Both the position numbers and the translations under genes were made by a program. The notes under the pieces are model-generated. The model worked only from the letters and a program-made list of their open reading frames with translations, was not told where the DNA came from and ran no database searches. A stretch of 64,000 bases of DNA from Lysobacterales bacterium (GTDB lineage Bacteria; Pseudomonadota; Gammaproteobacteria; Xanthomonadales; Rhodanobacteraceae): assembly GCA_016721015.1 (NCBI GenBank), contig JADKJL010000001.1:558001-622000 (forward strand), read 5' to 3'. Of this stretch, positions 15,936 to 25,400 are shown one piece after another; within the stretch, counting starts at the first letter, position 1; the number at the start of each line of letters is the position of its first letter.

Positions 15936-16550
15936 ATGAATAGCGCACAACACCCGACTATCGGCCTTCGCCGACAGCTTCTTGCCTGCGGTGTAATGTC
16001 ATGTGCCGCGACCGCCGTCATCCTGTTGTTCCGCCCCAGGCCATATTTGCCCACGCTACTTGCAGGGTTCCCGTTGGGCGCGCAAGCGGCCATCGGTTTC
16101 GCATTCGCAGGCATCTACTGGTTCGCGTCTGTCGTCGGTTTCAAGTTCATTGCCAATCGCGAAACTACGCGAAACATCGCCGAGAGTTATAGCCGTCTTG
16201 AACTCAAGGGCTTCAACCCATTCTGGGTATGCGTTGCCGCGGGCTTCGGAGAAGAACTGCTGTTTCGCGGCGCGCTGCAACCGCTCATCGGCGTTTGGCT
16301 TGCATCCGTTTTGTTCGTGTTGCTACACACTCAAGCGTATCGTTTTAACAAGTTCAACAAGCGTATGTTCTTGCAAGCCGCCATGCTCTTCGCGGTGAGC
16401 GTCGCGCTGGGGTTCATCGCTATGTATGTAGGGCTCGTGGCCGCCATGTTGGTTCACGCGGGTCTGGATGTTGTAGGGTTGTACTCCGTTCGGCGAATCG
16501 CTGGTGCAGCGGCGGTTGCAACCCAACTAGTTAATCAAGCCGACCGCTAA
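15936..16550 (+). CDS. CPBP-family intramembrane metalloprotease (cassette 17)
   Basis: 204 residues, about five or six membrane helices. FGEELLFRGALQPLIG carries the EE-xxx-R motif and FVLLH and MLVHAGLD supply the later histidine motifs of the CAAX-protease/bacteriocin-processing (CPBP, ABI) family. Members cleave inside the membrane; some protect against or mature bacteriocins. The last residues TQLVNQADR and stop TAA are encoded in the attC. Start chosen at ATG 15936, 15 bp past the R' box. Confidence 0.85.
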   Translation: MNSAQHPTIGLRRQLLACGVMSCAATAVILLFRPRPYLPTLLAGFPLGAQAAIGFAFAGIYWFASVVGFKFIANRETTRNIAESYSRLELKGFNPFWVCVAAGFGEELLFRGALQPLIGVWLASVLFVLLHTQAYRFNKFNKRMFLQAAMLFAVSVALGFIAMYVGLVAAMLVHAGLDVVGLYSVRRIAGAAAVATQLVNQADR

Positions 16551-16577
16551 CGCGGCGGCTTATTTCCGGTGTTGGGC
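16521..16577 (+). other. attC of cassette 17 (57 bp)
   Basis: R'' ACCCAAC at 16521-16527 (complement of GTTGGGT), R' GTTGGGC at 16571-16577. Confidence 0.95.
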
Positions 16578-16620
16578 GTCAGAGCTGATTATCGCTGAGC
16601 CATTGAACTTAGGGGGTTGT

Positions 16621-17346
16621 ATGCGTGTAAAGATCGCTCTGCTGCTGGCATGTGGCCTTTTGATTTCGGTGATCGGTGGATTCCAGCAATTGTCAGGCTT
16701 TTCACACATTCCTGACGGAAATCGTATCGTGGTTGTGGGTTCCCACATCATATTGTGCATTTGTGTCTTGGGCTTGTTCTCTTCATTATTCTTAATTTCC
16801 AAGGCCAATCGCAATCTTTCCTCATTCCTAAAAGCTTTCAATGTCCTCGGGCTACTAATGATTCTCGGGCAGTGTACGACGTGGTTGGACAAATTTAACG
16901 GGCCCGAAAAGTCAATTACGAGTTCAAACGGTAAATATATTGTCGATGTTCCGTCAGACTGGGCGGAACTGAAGGAGCGCGAGCCAAACCTTGAGCTTCA
17001 AGTCATGGACTGGGCTGGCACTGGATCATTGAGTATCTTCTCGGGAGGGTTCGTTGAAAAAGGTGCTGAGGGCGAGTCACTAATTGAAGCTCGAGAGACG
17101 CTCGGCGCTAGAATCCGCGAGAAACTAGGCGAAAAAATCGGAACGTTCAGTTGTGGAACCGGATGTGTTGGAGAGATTTATCCGATTGTATCTCACGGCA
17201 AAGATATGCGCCTATTTAGCGCCGTGAAGCTCAGCGGTTTGGAGCTGTTGGTGGTTCAAGGCGGAATGATGAAATCTCTGGTAGATAGCAAATCTGAAAT
17301 AATCAAGCGAATGATTGGTAGCGCGCGAGCCACCCCTCCGAAGTAG
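16621..17346 (+). CDS. Membrane-anchored protein of unknown function (cassette 18)
   Basis: 241 residues from ATG 16621, which has a strong ribosome site (AGGGGG, 7 nt upstream). Three hydrophobic helices in the first ~95 residues are followed by a soluble C-terminal domain of about 145 residues starting at SSNGKYIVDVPSDWAEL, reminiscent of the PsbP/DUF1795-type folds that read '...Y-x-V-x-x-P-x-x-W'. One CGTGC motif may form a disulphide. Noticeably AT-richer than the neighbouring chromosome. Function unknown. Confidence 0.7.
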   Translation: MRVKIALLLACGLLISVIGGFQQLSGFSHIPDGNRIVVVGSHIILCICVLGLFSSLFLISKANRNLSSFLKAFNVLGLLMILGQCTTWLDKFNGPEKSITSSNGKYIVDVPSDWAELKEREPNLELQVMDWAGTGSLSIFSGGFVEKGAEGESLIEARETLGARIREKLGEKIGTFSCGTGCVGEIYPIVSHGKDMRLFSAVKLSGLELLVVQGGMMKSLVDSKSEIIKRMIGSARATPPK

Positions 17347-17445
17347 CTACACGTGCTGACGCCCAACTAAATGTTCAAACCGACCGCCGTCCCACCAGTT
17401 CGCACTTACCAACGCAGTCGCGCGACGGCGGCTTAACATGGCGTT

Positions 17446-19188
17446 GAGGCTGTAGAAAAACCCGTTTCCGAATTCACCGATTAGCTGTGATGTCGACATG
17501 TGCGTGCTGGGTGGCGTAGTGCGCCTTTAGTGGCGCCGTCACAGGAGTCGAACGGTAGCGTTCTGCACCGTCTCTGTGGGCTTGAAGTGCCTCTTGCGCA
17601 CCTTTCCTTGGTTCTAGGCTGCCTTTCGGTAATTCGCCCACTTCTCAATGTTGTGGACCAGGGCGAACAGCTTCCATTGCCCATCCACCTTGTGCTGGCC
17701 GCGAAGGGTGAATCGATTCAGTCGCTTGTTGTGCCGCAGGTTGCCGAACACCGGTTCGACGGTGGCGAAGCGCTGGCCGTACAGCGCTCTGCCATGCTCG
17801 CTGTCGATGCGTTCGCGCATCGATTGGGTGTGCGTCGGCGTCGACTTGCGCGTGAGCACGGCAACCTGACGCACTTTCGTGATGTCGGGCTTGCGCAAGC
17901 ATTGCGTGCGCAGCGCACAGTCCTTGCAGGCGGATGCTGGCGCACGAAACTTGATGGCGATGTAGTGATTGATGGTGCATTCTTTGCCGTTGCGATAGAG
18001 GCGCTTTCCGGCTGGGCAGAGGGCGTGCGATTGATCGTCGGCGACGATGAATTGCGCCGCGCCGAACACGGCCGCAGGCTTCGCCTTGCGCGACTTGTCA
18101 TGCAGAGGATTGGGTTTCGCTCGATGCACTTCCTGACCGGCCAGACGTTCGTCGCGCTGGCGCATCTGACCATCGGCGATCAAGGCATCAATGCCGCGTT
18201 CGTGCAGGGCAGCAAGGTTGTCTTCGGAGTGATAGCCGGCATCGGCGGTGATCAGCGTGCGTGTTGATCGTTGATTGGCGCAGGCATCGAGGATCGGGAT
18301 CAGCAGTGCGTGCTCGGCGCCGGTGCCGTGTGCTTGCGCCTCGACAATGACTTGATGGTTCGCATCGACCACGGCGACGCCACAGTAGCCCTGGATCACG
18401 CCCTTGTCGGTGGCCATCTTCGCCGACTCGTTGTCGGTGAGGTTGGATTTGCGGATCGTCCCGCGTGTTCCCTGGCGATCCTTCGGGTTCGCGCTCAGCC
18501 AGGTGCGGATCTTGCGCGCTTCATCGGTCATCCGTTCGATGCGAGCGACGACCTTGTCTTCTGTGCCCTCACGACCGGCATCATCATTGACCTGATGGCG
18601 ATCCAGCATCTGCTCGGCTACGCGCTCCAGCTTGTTCGCCTTGGCCAGAAACTCCGCGCGGGTTCCTGAGCGGTGCTTGGACGCATTCGAGGGCAGTTTG
18701 ACCCCATCGATCGCGAACAGATCGCGCCCTATCAGACCCTCGCCATCCAGGATCGCCAACACCTGGGCAAACACGCAGGCGATCGCATCGCGAGAGCGAC
18801 TGATGAAATCGGCGATGGTGGTGAAGTGCGGCTTGGCGTCGCCAGTCAAGGCGATGAACACCACATTGTCGCGGCACGCGCGCTCAATGGCGCGAGAGCT
18901 GACCATGCCCTGCGAGTAAGCCAACAGCACCGCGCGCAACAACATCGCTGGCGAATGCGCCGAAGCACCGACCTCATCATTGCGAAAATGTGCGTCAAAT
19001 GCTGAAAGATCCAGTTCCCCGACTAGATGATGCACCGCCTGCGCAAACGATCCCGGTACCAACTGCGATTCCAGATCCACCGGTAGCAAGCGCGGACTCA
19101 TGTCGATGCGCTTGTAACGAGCCATGAAATTCCCCGCTTGCCGACGTTGCGCTATTCGAGCAAGATTCGGGGAGTTTTTCTACAGCGT
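17446..19188 (-). mobile_element. IS1182-like insertion sequence inside an R' core box
   Basis: Terminal inverted repeats read GCTGTAGAAAAAC on the left (17449) and its complement GTTTTTCTACAGC on the right (ending 19186). Allowing the ends to extend to 17446 and 19188 gives a 4-bp direct duplication CGTT on both sides, and removal of the element plus one CGTT recreates a normal core box GTTAGAC. About 1.74 kb with a single transposase gene. Confidence 0.85.
17614..19125 (-). CDS. IS1182-family transposase
   Basis: 503 residues, an IS4/IS5-superfamily DDE enzyme of the IS1182 type: N-terminal HFRNDEVGASAHSPAMLLRAVLLAYSQGM, FAIDGVKLPSNASK (first Asp), ITADAGYHSEDNLAAL (second Asp), a cysteine cluster around CKDCALRTQC, and VEPVFGNLRHNKRLNRF with the third acidic residue. 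The reading frame is complete. Confidence 0.92.
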   Translation of the reverse strand: MARYKRIDMSPRLLPVDLESQLVPGSFAQAVHHLVGELDLSAFDAHFRNDEVGASAHSPAMLLRAVLLAYSQGMVSSRAIERACRDNVVFIALTGDAKPHFTTIADFISRSRDAIACVFAQVLAILDGEGLIGRDLFAIDGVKLPSNASKHRSGTRAEFLAKANKLERVAEQMLDRHQVNDDAGREGTEDKVVARIERMTDEARKIRTWLSANPKDRQGTRGTIRKSNLTDNESAKMATDKGVIQGYCGVAVVDANHQVIVEAQAHGTGAEHALLIPILDACANQRSTRTLITADAGYHSEDNLAALHERGIDALIADGQMRQRDERLAGQEVHRAKPNPLHDKSRKAKPAAVFGAAQFIVADDQSHALCPAGKRLYRNGKECTINHYIAIKFRAPASACKDCALRTQCLRKPDITKVRQVAVLTRKSTPTHTQSMRERIDSEHGRALYGQRFATVEPVFGNLRHNKRLNRFTLRGQHKVDGQWKLFALVHNIEKWANYRKAA

Positions 19189-19223
19189 CGTTAGACGGCT
19201 AAACAAACACGTGCTGAGGCCCA

Positions 19224-19706
19224 ATGTCTCTATCAGTCCAACTTCGCACACCGACCGTAGTGGACGCTCCTGCGCTTGTGTCCCTACTTACGGAGCTGGG
19301 TTATTCCGTGCCGGAAGCAACTGTTCTCACCAACATCGAAAACCTTGCAAACACCGCTACGGACAGGGCATGGGTGGCGGAGAGTACCAGCGGCATCGTC
19401 GGGTTCATAAGCGTCCACCTGATACCACTGTTCCACGCCCCAGGCTATTTGGGCCGCATCACATCGCTTATCGTCCGTAGCAATGCCCGCGGCAATGGCG
19501 TCGGAGGCACGTTGATGCATCAGGCACAAGATTTCTGTTGGGGTTCTGATTGCGAGCGCATCGAGCTCACCAGTGGCGACCATCGGGAGCAAGCGCATCA
19601 CTTTTATGAGCAACTGGGTTTTCAAGTGCAATCGCGACGTTTCGTAAAGCACGGTGCGCCGCCTAACAATTCCTCAAGAGACTTCCCGTCAAGCCCGGGC
19701 AAGTGA
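19224..19706 (+). CDS. GNAT-family N-acetyltransferase (cassette 19)
   Basis: 160 residues. Motif A is ITSLIVRSNARGNGVGGTLMHQAQ, followed by CERIELTSGDHREQAHHFYEQLGF, the classical GNAT end. The cassette starts at the restored GTTAGAC box 28 bp upstream. No typical attC follows; instead the last 15 codons and the stop lie in the dispersed repeat at 19664, so the natural C-terminus may originally have been shorter. Confidence 0.85.
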   Translation: MSLSVQLRTPTVVDAPALVSLLTELGYSVPEATVLTNIENLANTATDRAWVAESTSGIVGFISVHLIPLFHAPGYLGRITSLIVRSNARGNGVGGTLMHQAQDFCWGSDCERIELTSGDHREQAHHFYEQLGFQVQSRRFVKHGAPPNNSSRDFPSSPGK

Positions 19707-19800
19707 TGTCGTTGCCCTGAGCTTTCGGGCTTTTGCTGGTCATTGAATTGTTCCTTTGTTGCGTACTGCGTTGTCCATGCGTGTGGTTGCTGATCGAGAC
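19664..19800 (+). repeat. Dispersed repeat R, copy 1
   Basis: Starts CCTAACAATTCCTCAAG, then the conserved block CTTCCCGTCAAGCCCGGGC and GTGATGTCGTTGCCCTGAGC, then GGGCTTTTGCTGGTCAT. Copies recur at 26906, 30362 and 31908. It begins with an R''-like CCTAAC, follows small genes, and here supplies the stop codon of the acetyltransferase, all attC-like traits, but no R' box follows. Confidence 0.75.
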
Positions 19801-19979
19801 GCGCTCATCCAACTCTTCCGATCGAGAGCATGAGGTTGGCAAGATCGACGCACAAGCGGCCGCCGCTGCGGATATGGGATTCATGGAGCCGTCCCGTTCT
19901 GTTGACGGTTGTATCGGGCTACTATCATTGCCCTTGGGCCCTTCGATCCGCCGGGTCCTTGAAGCCTTAGGATATGGTT

Positions 19980-20330
19980 ATGTGGCAATACTCAGCCAAG
20001 ATCTTGATAACCGTTGTTCTGGTCATCGCTGTTTCCGAGGTCGGTCGACGCAGTTCGTTCTGGGGCGCGATACTTGCCTCACTGCCAGTCACTTCGTTGC
20101 TTGCCTTTGTTTGGCTATACACGGGCGTCGGCGATGTTGAGGCGGTGGCAAAGCTATCGCACAGCATTTTCTGGCTCGTCCTGGCGTCATTGCCGCTGTT
20201 CTTGATCCTTCCGGTACTGCTCAGGCGCGGCATCACCTTCTGGGCGGCACTCGCAATCGCCTGTTGCGTCACGGTCGTTGCGTACTTCGGTTTGGTCTGG
20301 GTACTCGGGCGTCTCAATGTGCGGCTGTGA
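19980..20330 (+). CDS. DUF3147-family small membrane protein
   Basis: 116 residues (ATG 19974 would add two). Four membrane helices; the sequence KILITVVLVIAVSEVGRRSSFWGAILASLPVTS, LSHSIFWLVLASLPLFLILPVLLRRG and a final WALAIACCVTVVAYF helix fit the DUF3147 family of inner-membrane proteins with unknown role. It lies between the last acetyltransferase cassette and the degenerate terminal attC, so it may be part of the last cassette or a chromosomal gene captured between them. Confidence 0.75.
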   Translation: MWQYSAKILITVVLVIAVSEVGRRSSFWGAILASLPVTSLLAFVWLYTGVGDVEAVAKLSHSIFWLVLASLPLFLILPVLLRRGITFWAALAIACCVTVVAYFGLVWVLGRLNVRL

Positions 20331-20476
20331 CGGTCACGTATCCAACATCTTGTCCGAAGCGGACAAGTCCGCCGCCGCGACGGTTCATTGCCGCTGCGAA
20401 TATGGTATCCATGGAGATGTCACCTTCTCACCCGCAAACTGCCGGAGAACCGGTCAGGCATATGTGCGCACCTGCC

Positions 20477-20533
20477 GACCAACCAGGTAATCACGCCGAC
20501 CTCCAACGCGGCGGCTTATTTCCAGCATCCGGC
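20477..20533 (+). other. Degenerate terminal attC
   Basis: CCAACCAGGTAATCACGCCGAC and ACGCGGCGGCTTATTTCC match the 57-bp array attC sites, but the R' position reads GCATCCGG instead of GTTRRRY. This appears to be the decayed last site of the array and marks its distal border. Confidence 0.75.
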
Positions 20534-20556
20534 CGCAGAGGACAAGTTCACCGCGC

Positions 20557-21828
20557 ATGAAGATCGGCATTCAGACCTGGGGAAGTCATGGAGATATTCG
20601 TCCATTCATCGCGCTGGCCGAAGCGCTGCAGTTGGCGGGGCATGATGTAACGCTGGTAATAACCTGCGTCGACAGCGACCGCTATCGTGAGCTACGCACC
20701 GAAACGGGATACACGATTCGGATTGTTTCAACGCCCGTGCTTTCTGACATGGTGCTGCTTGAGGAAATTGGAGAGGCGCTACTTGGCGAGCGCAATGCCA
20801 TCAAGCAAACACGGCTAGCCATCGAGCAGTTCCTGGTGCCGGCGGAGTCAGCCATGTTCAAAGCATCAGAGCAACTATGTGCCGAGAACGCTTTGGTTAT
20901 CGGCCACTACTTTCTCTACACGTTGGGTGCGGCTGCTGACCGTCACGGGCGTCCCTACGTGAGTGTTGCGCTGGTTCACGGCGCCGTCCCGTCGGCTTTT
21001 CAACCACCCGCCGGTGTTCCTGACCTTGGCGCTCTTGGCAACCGCCTGGCCTGGCGGCTAGCCAGGTTGATCCTAAACGCCACTCTCAAGAAGTATCCCG
21101 ATCAATTGCGCGAGCGGAACGGCATCAAAGCCGCACGCGACCTCATAGATAACGTTTGGGCGTCCGATCAGCTCACCTTGCTCGCAATCAGCCCCACGAT
21201 CTGCGAGAGAAAACCGGACTGGCCAGCCTGCTATCAGGTTTGCGGGAGCTTCGACATCCAAACACTCGCCGTAGAAGGGGTTGTCTCGGAAGAGCTGCAG
21301 GATTTCCTGTCCCATGGCTCCCCGCCCGTCTACATGACCTTCGGTAGCGCGATGTCAGCCCGCAATGAGAAGCAGACCATTGCACTGCTGCGCGATGCAG
21401 CAACAAAAGCATCAGTGCGCGCCATCATTCAGGCGCCGCGCTGGAGCGATCTTGGCTTTGAGTCGAGTAATCAAATCCACTATGCAGGATCCACCCCACA
21501 CGCAGCAGTATTTCCAAAGTGTGAGCTGATCGTCCACCACGGCGGCGCAGGCACCTCGCATGCTGCACTGCGAGCCAGCAGACCATCGGTGGTGGTTGCT
21601 CATACGGCAGAACAAGAACTTTGGGGCCGTGAACTGGAACGGATTGGCGTTGCACCCAGGCTGATCCGGCGTAAAGGAGCAACCGCCGGCGCCATTGCAT
21701 CAGCGATCGAGGCTATTTCTCGCTCAAGACACTTTGGCCAAATGGCCAGCGAGCTTGGCGAAAGGGTAGCTGCAGAGGATGGCGTTTCGACGGCTGTCAG
21801 ACTGATCGGCCAACGGTTTGGGACCTAA
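20557..21828 (+). CDS. Glycosyltransferase, GT1/MGT (UDP-glucuronosyl/UGT-like) family
   Basis: 423 residues of GT-B fold. The N-terminal acceptor domain begins MKIGIQTWGSHGDIRPFIALAEAL, with the typical GSHGDxxP motif. The C-terminal donor domain has VYMTFGSAM and the UGT signature CELIVHHGGAGTSHAALRASRPSVVV followed by EQELWGRELERIGVAP. It would transfer a sugar from a nucleotide donor to a small hydrophobic acceptor such as a sterol, antibiotic or pigment. It starts 24 bp after the degenerate terminal attC, so it may be the last, now fixed, cassette gene; codon use and GC are lower than in the core genes nearby. Confidence 0.88.
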   Translation: MKIGIQTWGSHGDIRPFIALAEALQLAGHDVTLVITCVDSDRYRELRTETGYTIRIVSTPVLSDMVLLEEIGEALLGERNAIKQTRLAIEQFLVPAESAMFKASEQLCAENALVIGHYFLYTLGAAADRHGRPYVSVALVHGAVPSAFQPPAGVPDLGALGNRLAWRLARLILNATLKKYPDQLRERNGIKAARDLIDNVWASDQLTLLAISPTICERKPDWPACYQVCGSFDIQTLAVEGVVSEELQDFLSHGSPPVYMTFGSAMSARNEKQTIALLRDAATKASVRAIIQAPRWSDLGFESSNQIHYAGSTPHAAVFPKCELIVHHGGAGTSHAALRASRPSVVVAHTAEQELWGRELERIGVAPRLIRRKGATAGAIASAIEAISRSRHFGQMASELGERVAAEDGVSTAVRLIGQRFGT

Positions 21829-22497
21829 TTAATCGTTCGATGCGGGGATCTGCGCCGTCGGCCAACTACCGCATCATTGATTAGATCCGAAAGTAGTACG
21901 AATTCAACGAATTGCTTCTCCCTTCAGGGGCAGCTCAAGATCAGCATTTACTTTCGAACAGCTATCGGATCTGGTCGAAAGCTAGAAATCGGTGACGCTT
22001 GCTGGACGATTCGCGCACGAATGGTCCAAGCAACTCAGGAGTGCCCGGACAGTATCTTGGGCTCGCGATCGCGATCGGGCCGAGTTCAGGTAGTTGGTGG
22101 CGCCGGATCTCTCGACGGGTGTTCCGATCCAACGGCTACTCCAGATAGTGGATCTTCCGGTTATTGTCTTCTGGCGCACGGCTCGTCCATGCGATTTCTA
22201 GCATATAGTCGTTGACTTCCCCCGCAGACGGCCCGGATAGTGATCCGCGTCGCAAAAAATGGAGAAGGAACGCCTTGGTCGGGAATGCACCGAGGCTCGG
22301 GAGGGCGATCATCTGGTGGCATGACTTGCTCGGGCGATGATCATGTTTGACTTAACTCAGACGGCATTTTCACGGTAGTTTCGGGTGCAGACGAGCGACC
22401 ATTTGCCGTTCCCAGTAGCCGGAGGGCGGTTACTGCCTTGCGATCAGGGCGCCACTGACAAATTATTTCATATAAGAATTTTGGCACGGGAAATATC
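21829..22497. other. Intergenic region without recognisable gene
   Basis: 669 bp between the glycosyltransferase and the RCC1-repeat gene. Short frames have no credible protein composition. It presumably contains the promoter of the downstream gene, but I see no clear -35/-10 pair, terminator or repeat. Confidence 0.5.
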
Positions 22498-25400
22498 ATG
22501 GGTAGCAAGGTGACGGTATCGGTGTTCAGGCGGTATCCGCTGTTGGGTTTGCTGCTGGTCGGTCTGTTTGCGGTGGCGCCGACTTGGGCTGACGCGGGCG
22601 AGCATTCGCATCAGAGCGCGCCGATGCCGGCCAACGCGCTGAGTGATCCCGGCATGGTGACAGCCGGTGAAAGCCACACTTGCACGATCGCCGACAGCGG
22701 CACGGTGAAATGTTGGGGCTCCAACTACGAGGGCGAGCTCGGCAATGGCACCACTGCCCCAAGCGCCACGCCGGTGACGGTGAGCGGCATCAACACCGCG
22801 ACGGCCGTGTCAGCAGGCCATTCCTACAGCTGCGCACTCACCAGGACCGGCACGGTGCATTGCTGGGGTGCCAACTACTATGGCCAGCTCGGCGATGGCA
22901 CCACGACGGATAGTGCCACGCCGGTGACGGTGAGCAGTATCAGCAACGCGACGGCCGTGTCAGCAGGCACTTCCCACAGCTGCGCGCTCACCAGTACCGG
23001 CACGGTGCAGTGCTGGGGCTACAACGACTATGGCCAGCTCGGCGATGGCACCACTACCCAAAGCGCCACGCCGGTAACGGTGAGCGGCATCAGCAATGCG
23101 ACGACCGTTTCAGCAGGCGCTAACCACAGCTGCGCGCTCACCAGCACCGGCACGGTGCAGTGCTGGGGCTACAACGACTATGGCCAGCTCGGCGATGGCA
23201 CCACGACGAGTAGCGCCACGCCGGTGACGGTGAGTGGCATCAGCAACGCGACGGCCGTGTCAGCGGGCTATTTCCACAGTTGCGCAGTCACCAGCACCGG
23301 CACGGTGCAGTGCTGGGGCTACAACGACTATGGCCAGCTCGGCAATGGCACCACTACCCAAAGCGCTACGCCTGTGACGGTGAGCGGCATCAGCAACGCG
23401 ACGGCCGTGTCAGCGGGCTATGACCACAGCTGCGCGCTCACCCACAGCGGAACGGTGCAATGTTGGGGCTATAACGGCAATGGCCAGCTCGGCAACGGCA
23501 CCACCATGAGCAGCGCCACGCCGGTGACAGTGAGTGGCATCAGCAACGCGACCGCCCTGTCATCAGACTATTACCACAGCTGCGCGCTCACGAGCACCGG
23601 CACGGTGCAGTGCTGGGGTGGCAACTACGATGGCCAGCTCGGCAGTGGCATCACTACCCAAATCGCCACGCCGGTGACGGTGAGCGGCATCAGCACCGCG
23701 ACGGCCGTGTCAGCGGGCCATGACCACAGCTGCGCGCTTACCGACAGCGGAACGGTGCAGTGTTGGGGCTACAACCTCTATGGCCAGCTCGGCGATGGCA
23801 CCACTACGCAAAGCGCCACGCCGGTGATGGTGAGCGGCATCAGCACCGCAATGGCCGTGTCATCAGGCGATGTCCACAGCTGCGCGCTCACCGACAGCGG
23901 CACGGTGCAGTGCTGGGGCTATAACAGCAATGGCCAGCTCGGCGATGGCACCACTACGCAAAGCGCCACGCCGGTGATGGTGAGCGGCATCAGCACCGCA
24001 ATGGCCGTGTCATCAGGCGATGTCCACAGCTGCGCGCTCACCGACAGCGGTACGGTGCAGTGCTGGGGTGGCAACTATTGGGGCCAGCTCGGCGATGGCA
24101 CCACGACGAATAGTGCCACACCGGTGACGGTGAGCGGCATCAGCACTGCGACGGCCGTGTCGGCAGGCAATCACCACAGCTGCGCGCTCACCGTCAGCGG
24201 CACGGTGCAGTGCTGGGGTGAGAACGACTATGGTCAGCTCGGCGATGGCACCACTACCCAAAGCGCCACGCCAGTGACGGTGAGCGGCATCAGCAACGCG
24301 ACGGCCGTGGCATCAGGCTATTACCACAGCTGCGCGCTCACCAACACCGGCACGGTGCAGTGCTGGGGCTACAACGAATATGGCCAGCTCGGCGATGGCA
24401 CCACTACCCAAAGCGCCACGCCGGTGACGGTGAGCGGTATCAGCATCGCAACGGCCGTGTCAGTGGGCAATTTCAACACTTGCGCACTCATCAGCACCGG
24501 CACGGTGCAGTGCTGGGGTGGCAACTATTGGGGTCAGCTCGGCGATGGCACCACGACGAGTAGCGCCACGCCGGTGACGGTGAGCGGCATTAGCACAGCG
24601 ACGGCCGTGTCGACGGGTGCTTCTCACAGCTGCGCACTCACCAGCACCGGCACGGTGCTGTGCTGGGGCTACAACGATCACGGCCAACTTGGCACCGTCG
24701 GAGCCAGCTTCTACACCACTCCACAGGACGTGATCGGCTCGCCTTTCGTCACCTTGTTCACGCTCGCATATACCGCCGACGCCAAAGGAGGCCTCAACGG
24801 TGATGTGTTACAGACGGTGGCCATGGGTGGAGACGGAACGCCGGTTATCGCTGTGCCGGATGCCGGCTATCACTTCGTGAAGTGGAGTGATGATGTACTC
24901 ACCGCTGAGCGCACCGACACCGACGTAATGGGCAACATCACTGTGACAGCGACCTTCGCGCTTCATCAATACACGGTGAGCTTCGATAGCCGGGGCGGCA
25001 CAGCAGTCTCGCCGATGACCCAAGACTTCGGCAGCGAGGTCACCGTACCCGACGCACCGACCCGCACCGGCTACACCTTTGGCAACTGGAACACGGTTGC
25101 GGACGGTTCGGGTACGACTTATGCACCCGCAGCAACCTTCCCGATGCCCGCGAACGACTTGACGCTGTTTGCGATCTGGACGACCAACCAATACACCGTT
25201 ACCGCAACCACCACCGGCCACGGTTCGATTAACCCTGCCTGGCAATCAATCGAACACGGCGGACAGGCGAGCTTTGAGGTGGTTGCCGATGCCGGTTATT
25301 CGGCGGCTGTGAGTGGGGATACATGTTCGGTGAATCTGTCGGCGGGAACCACCTGGATCAGCACGGCGATCGAGGCCGATTGTCAGGTCATGGCGACTTT

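Larger units (their letters stand above)
17361..19196 (+). other. attC of cassette 18 (R' box split by IS1182-like element)
   Basis: R'' GCCCAAC at 17361-17367 (complement of the cassette's GTTGGGC); right arm GGCGGCTTAACATGG ends at CGTT (17442-17445). After the element CGTT-AGAC resumes at 19189, so the restored R' box is GTTAGAC (19190-19196). Restored length is about 89 bp. Confidence 0.85.
6673..20533 (+). other. Chromosomal integron cassette array (about 19 cassettes)
   Basis: The array runs from the first core box after attI to a degenerate last attC. Cassette starts are at 6673, 7065, 7689, 8048, 8422, 8722, 9022, 9322, 9929, 10362, 10796, 11070, 11370, 11544, 12142, 12417, 15914, 16571 and 19190. 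Most attC sites are about 57 bp and share AAGCCGACCG and CGGCGGCTTA arms, so they are closely related, as in sedentary chromosomal integrons. The R' box at each cassette start is normally the reverse complement of that cassette's R'' box (for example GTTAGAT/ATCTAAC, GTTGTGC/GCACAAC, GTTGGAC/GTCCAAC), which validates the borders. Three insertion elements interrupt it. Confidence 0.95.

Noticed and set aside
6673..20533. CRISPR array (regularly spaced repeats at 8672, 8972, 9272)
   Set aside because: Spacing is 243 bp with near-identical 'spacers', units carry R''/R' core boxes, and no cas genes are present; these are integron cassettes.
22650..24700. Non-coding tandem satellite
   Set aside because: The 150-bp period is a multiple of three and every unit encodes an RCC1 repeat in one open frame.
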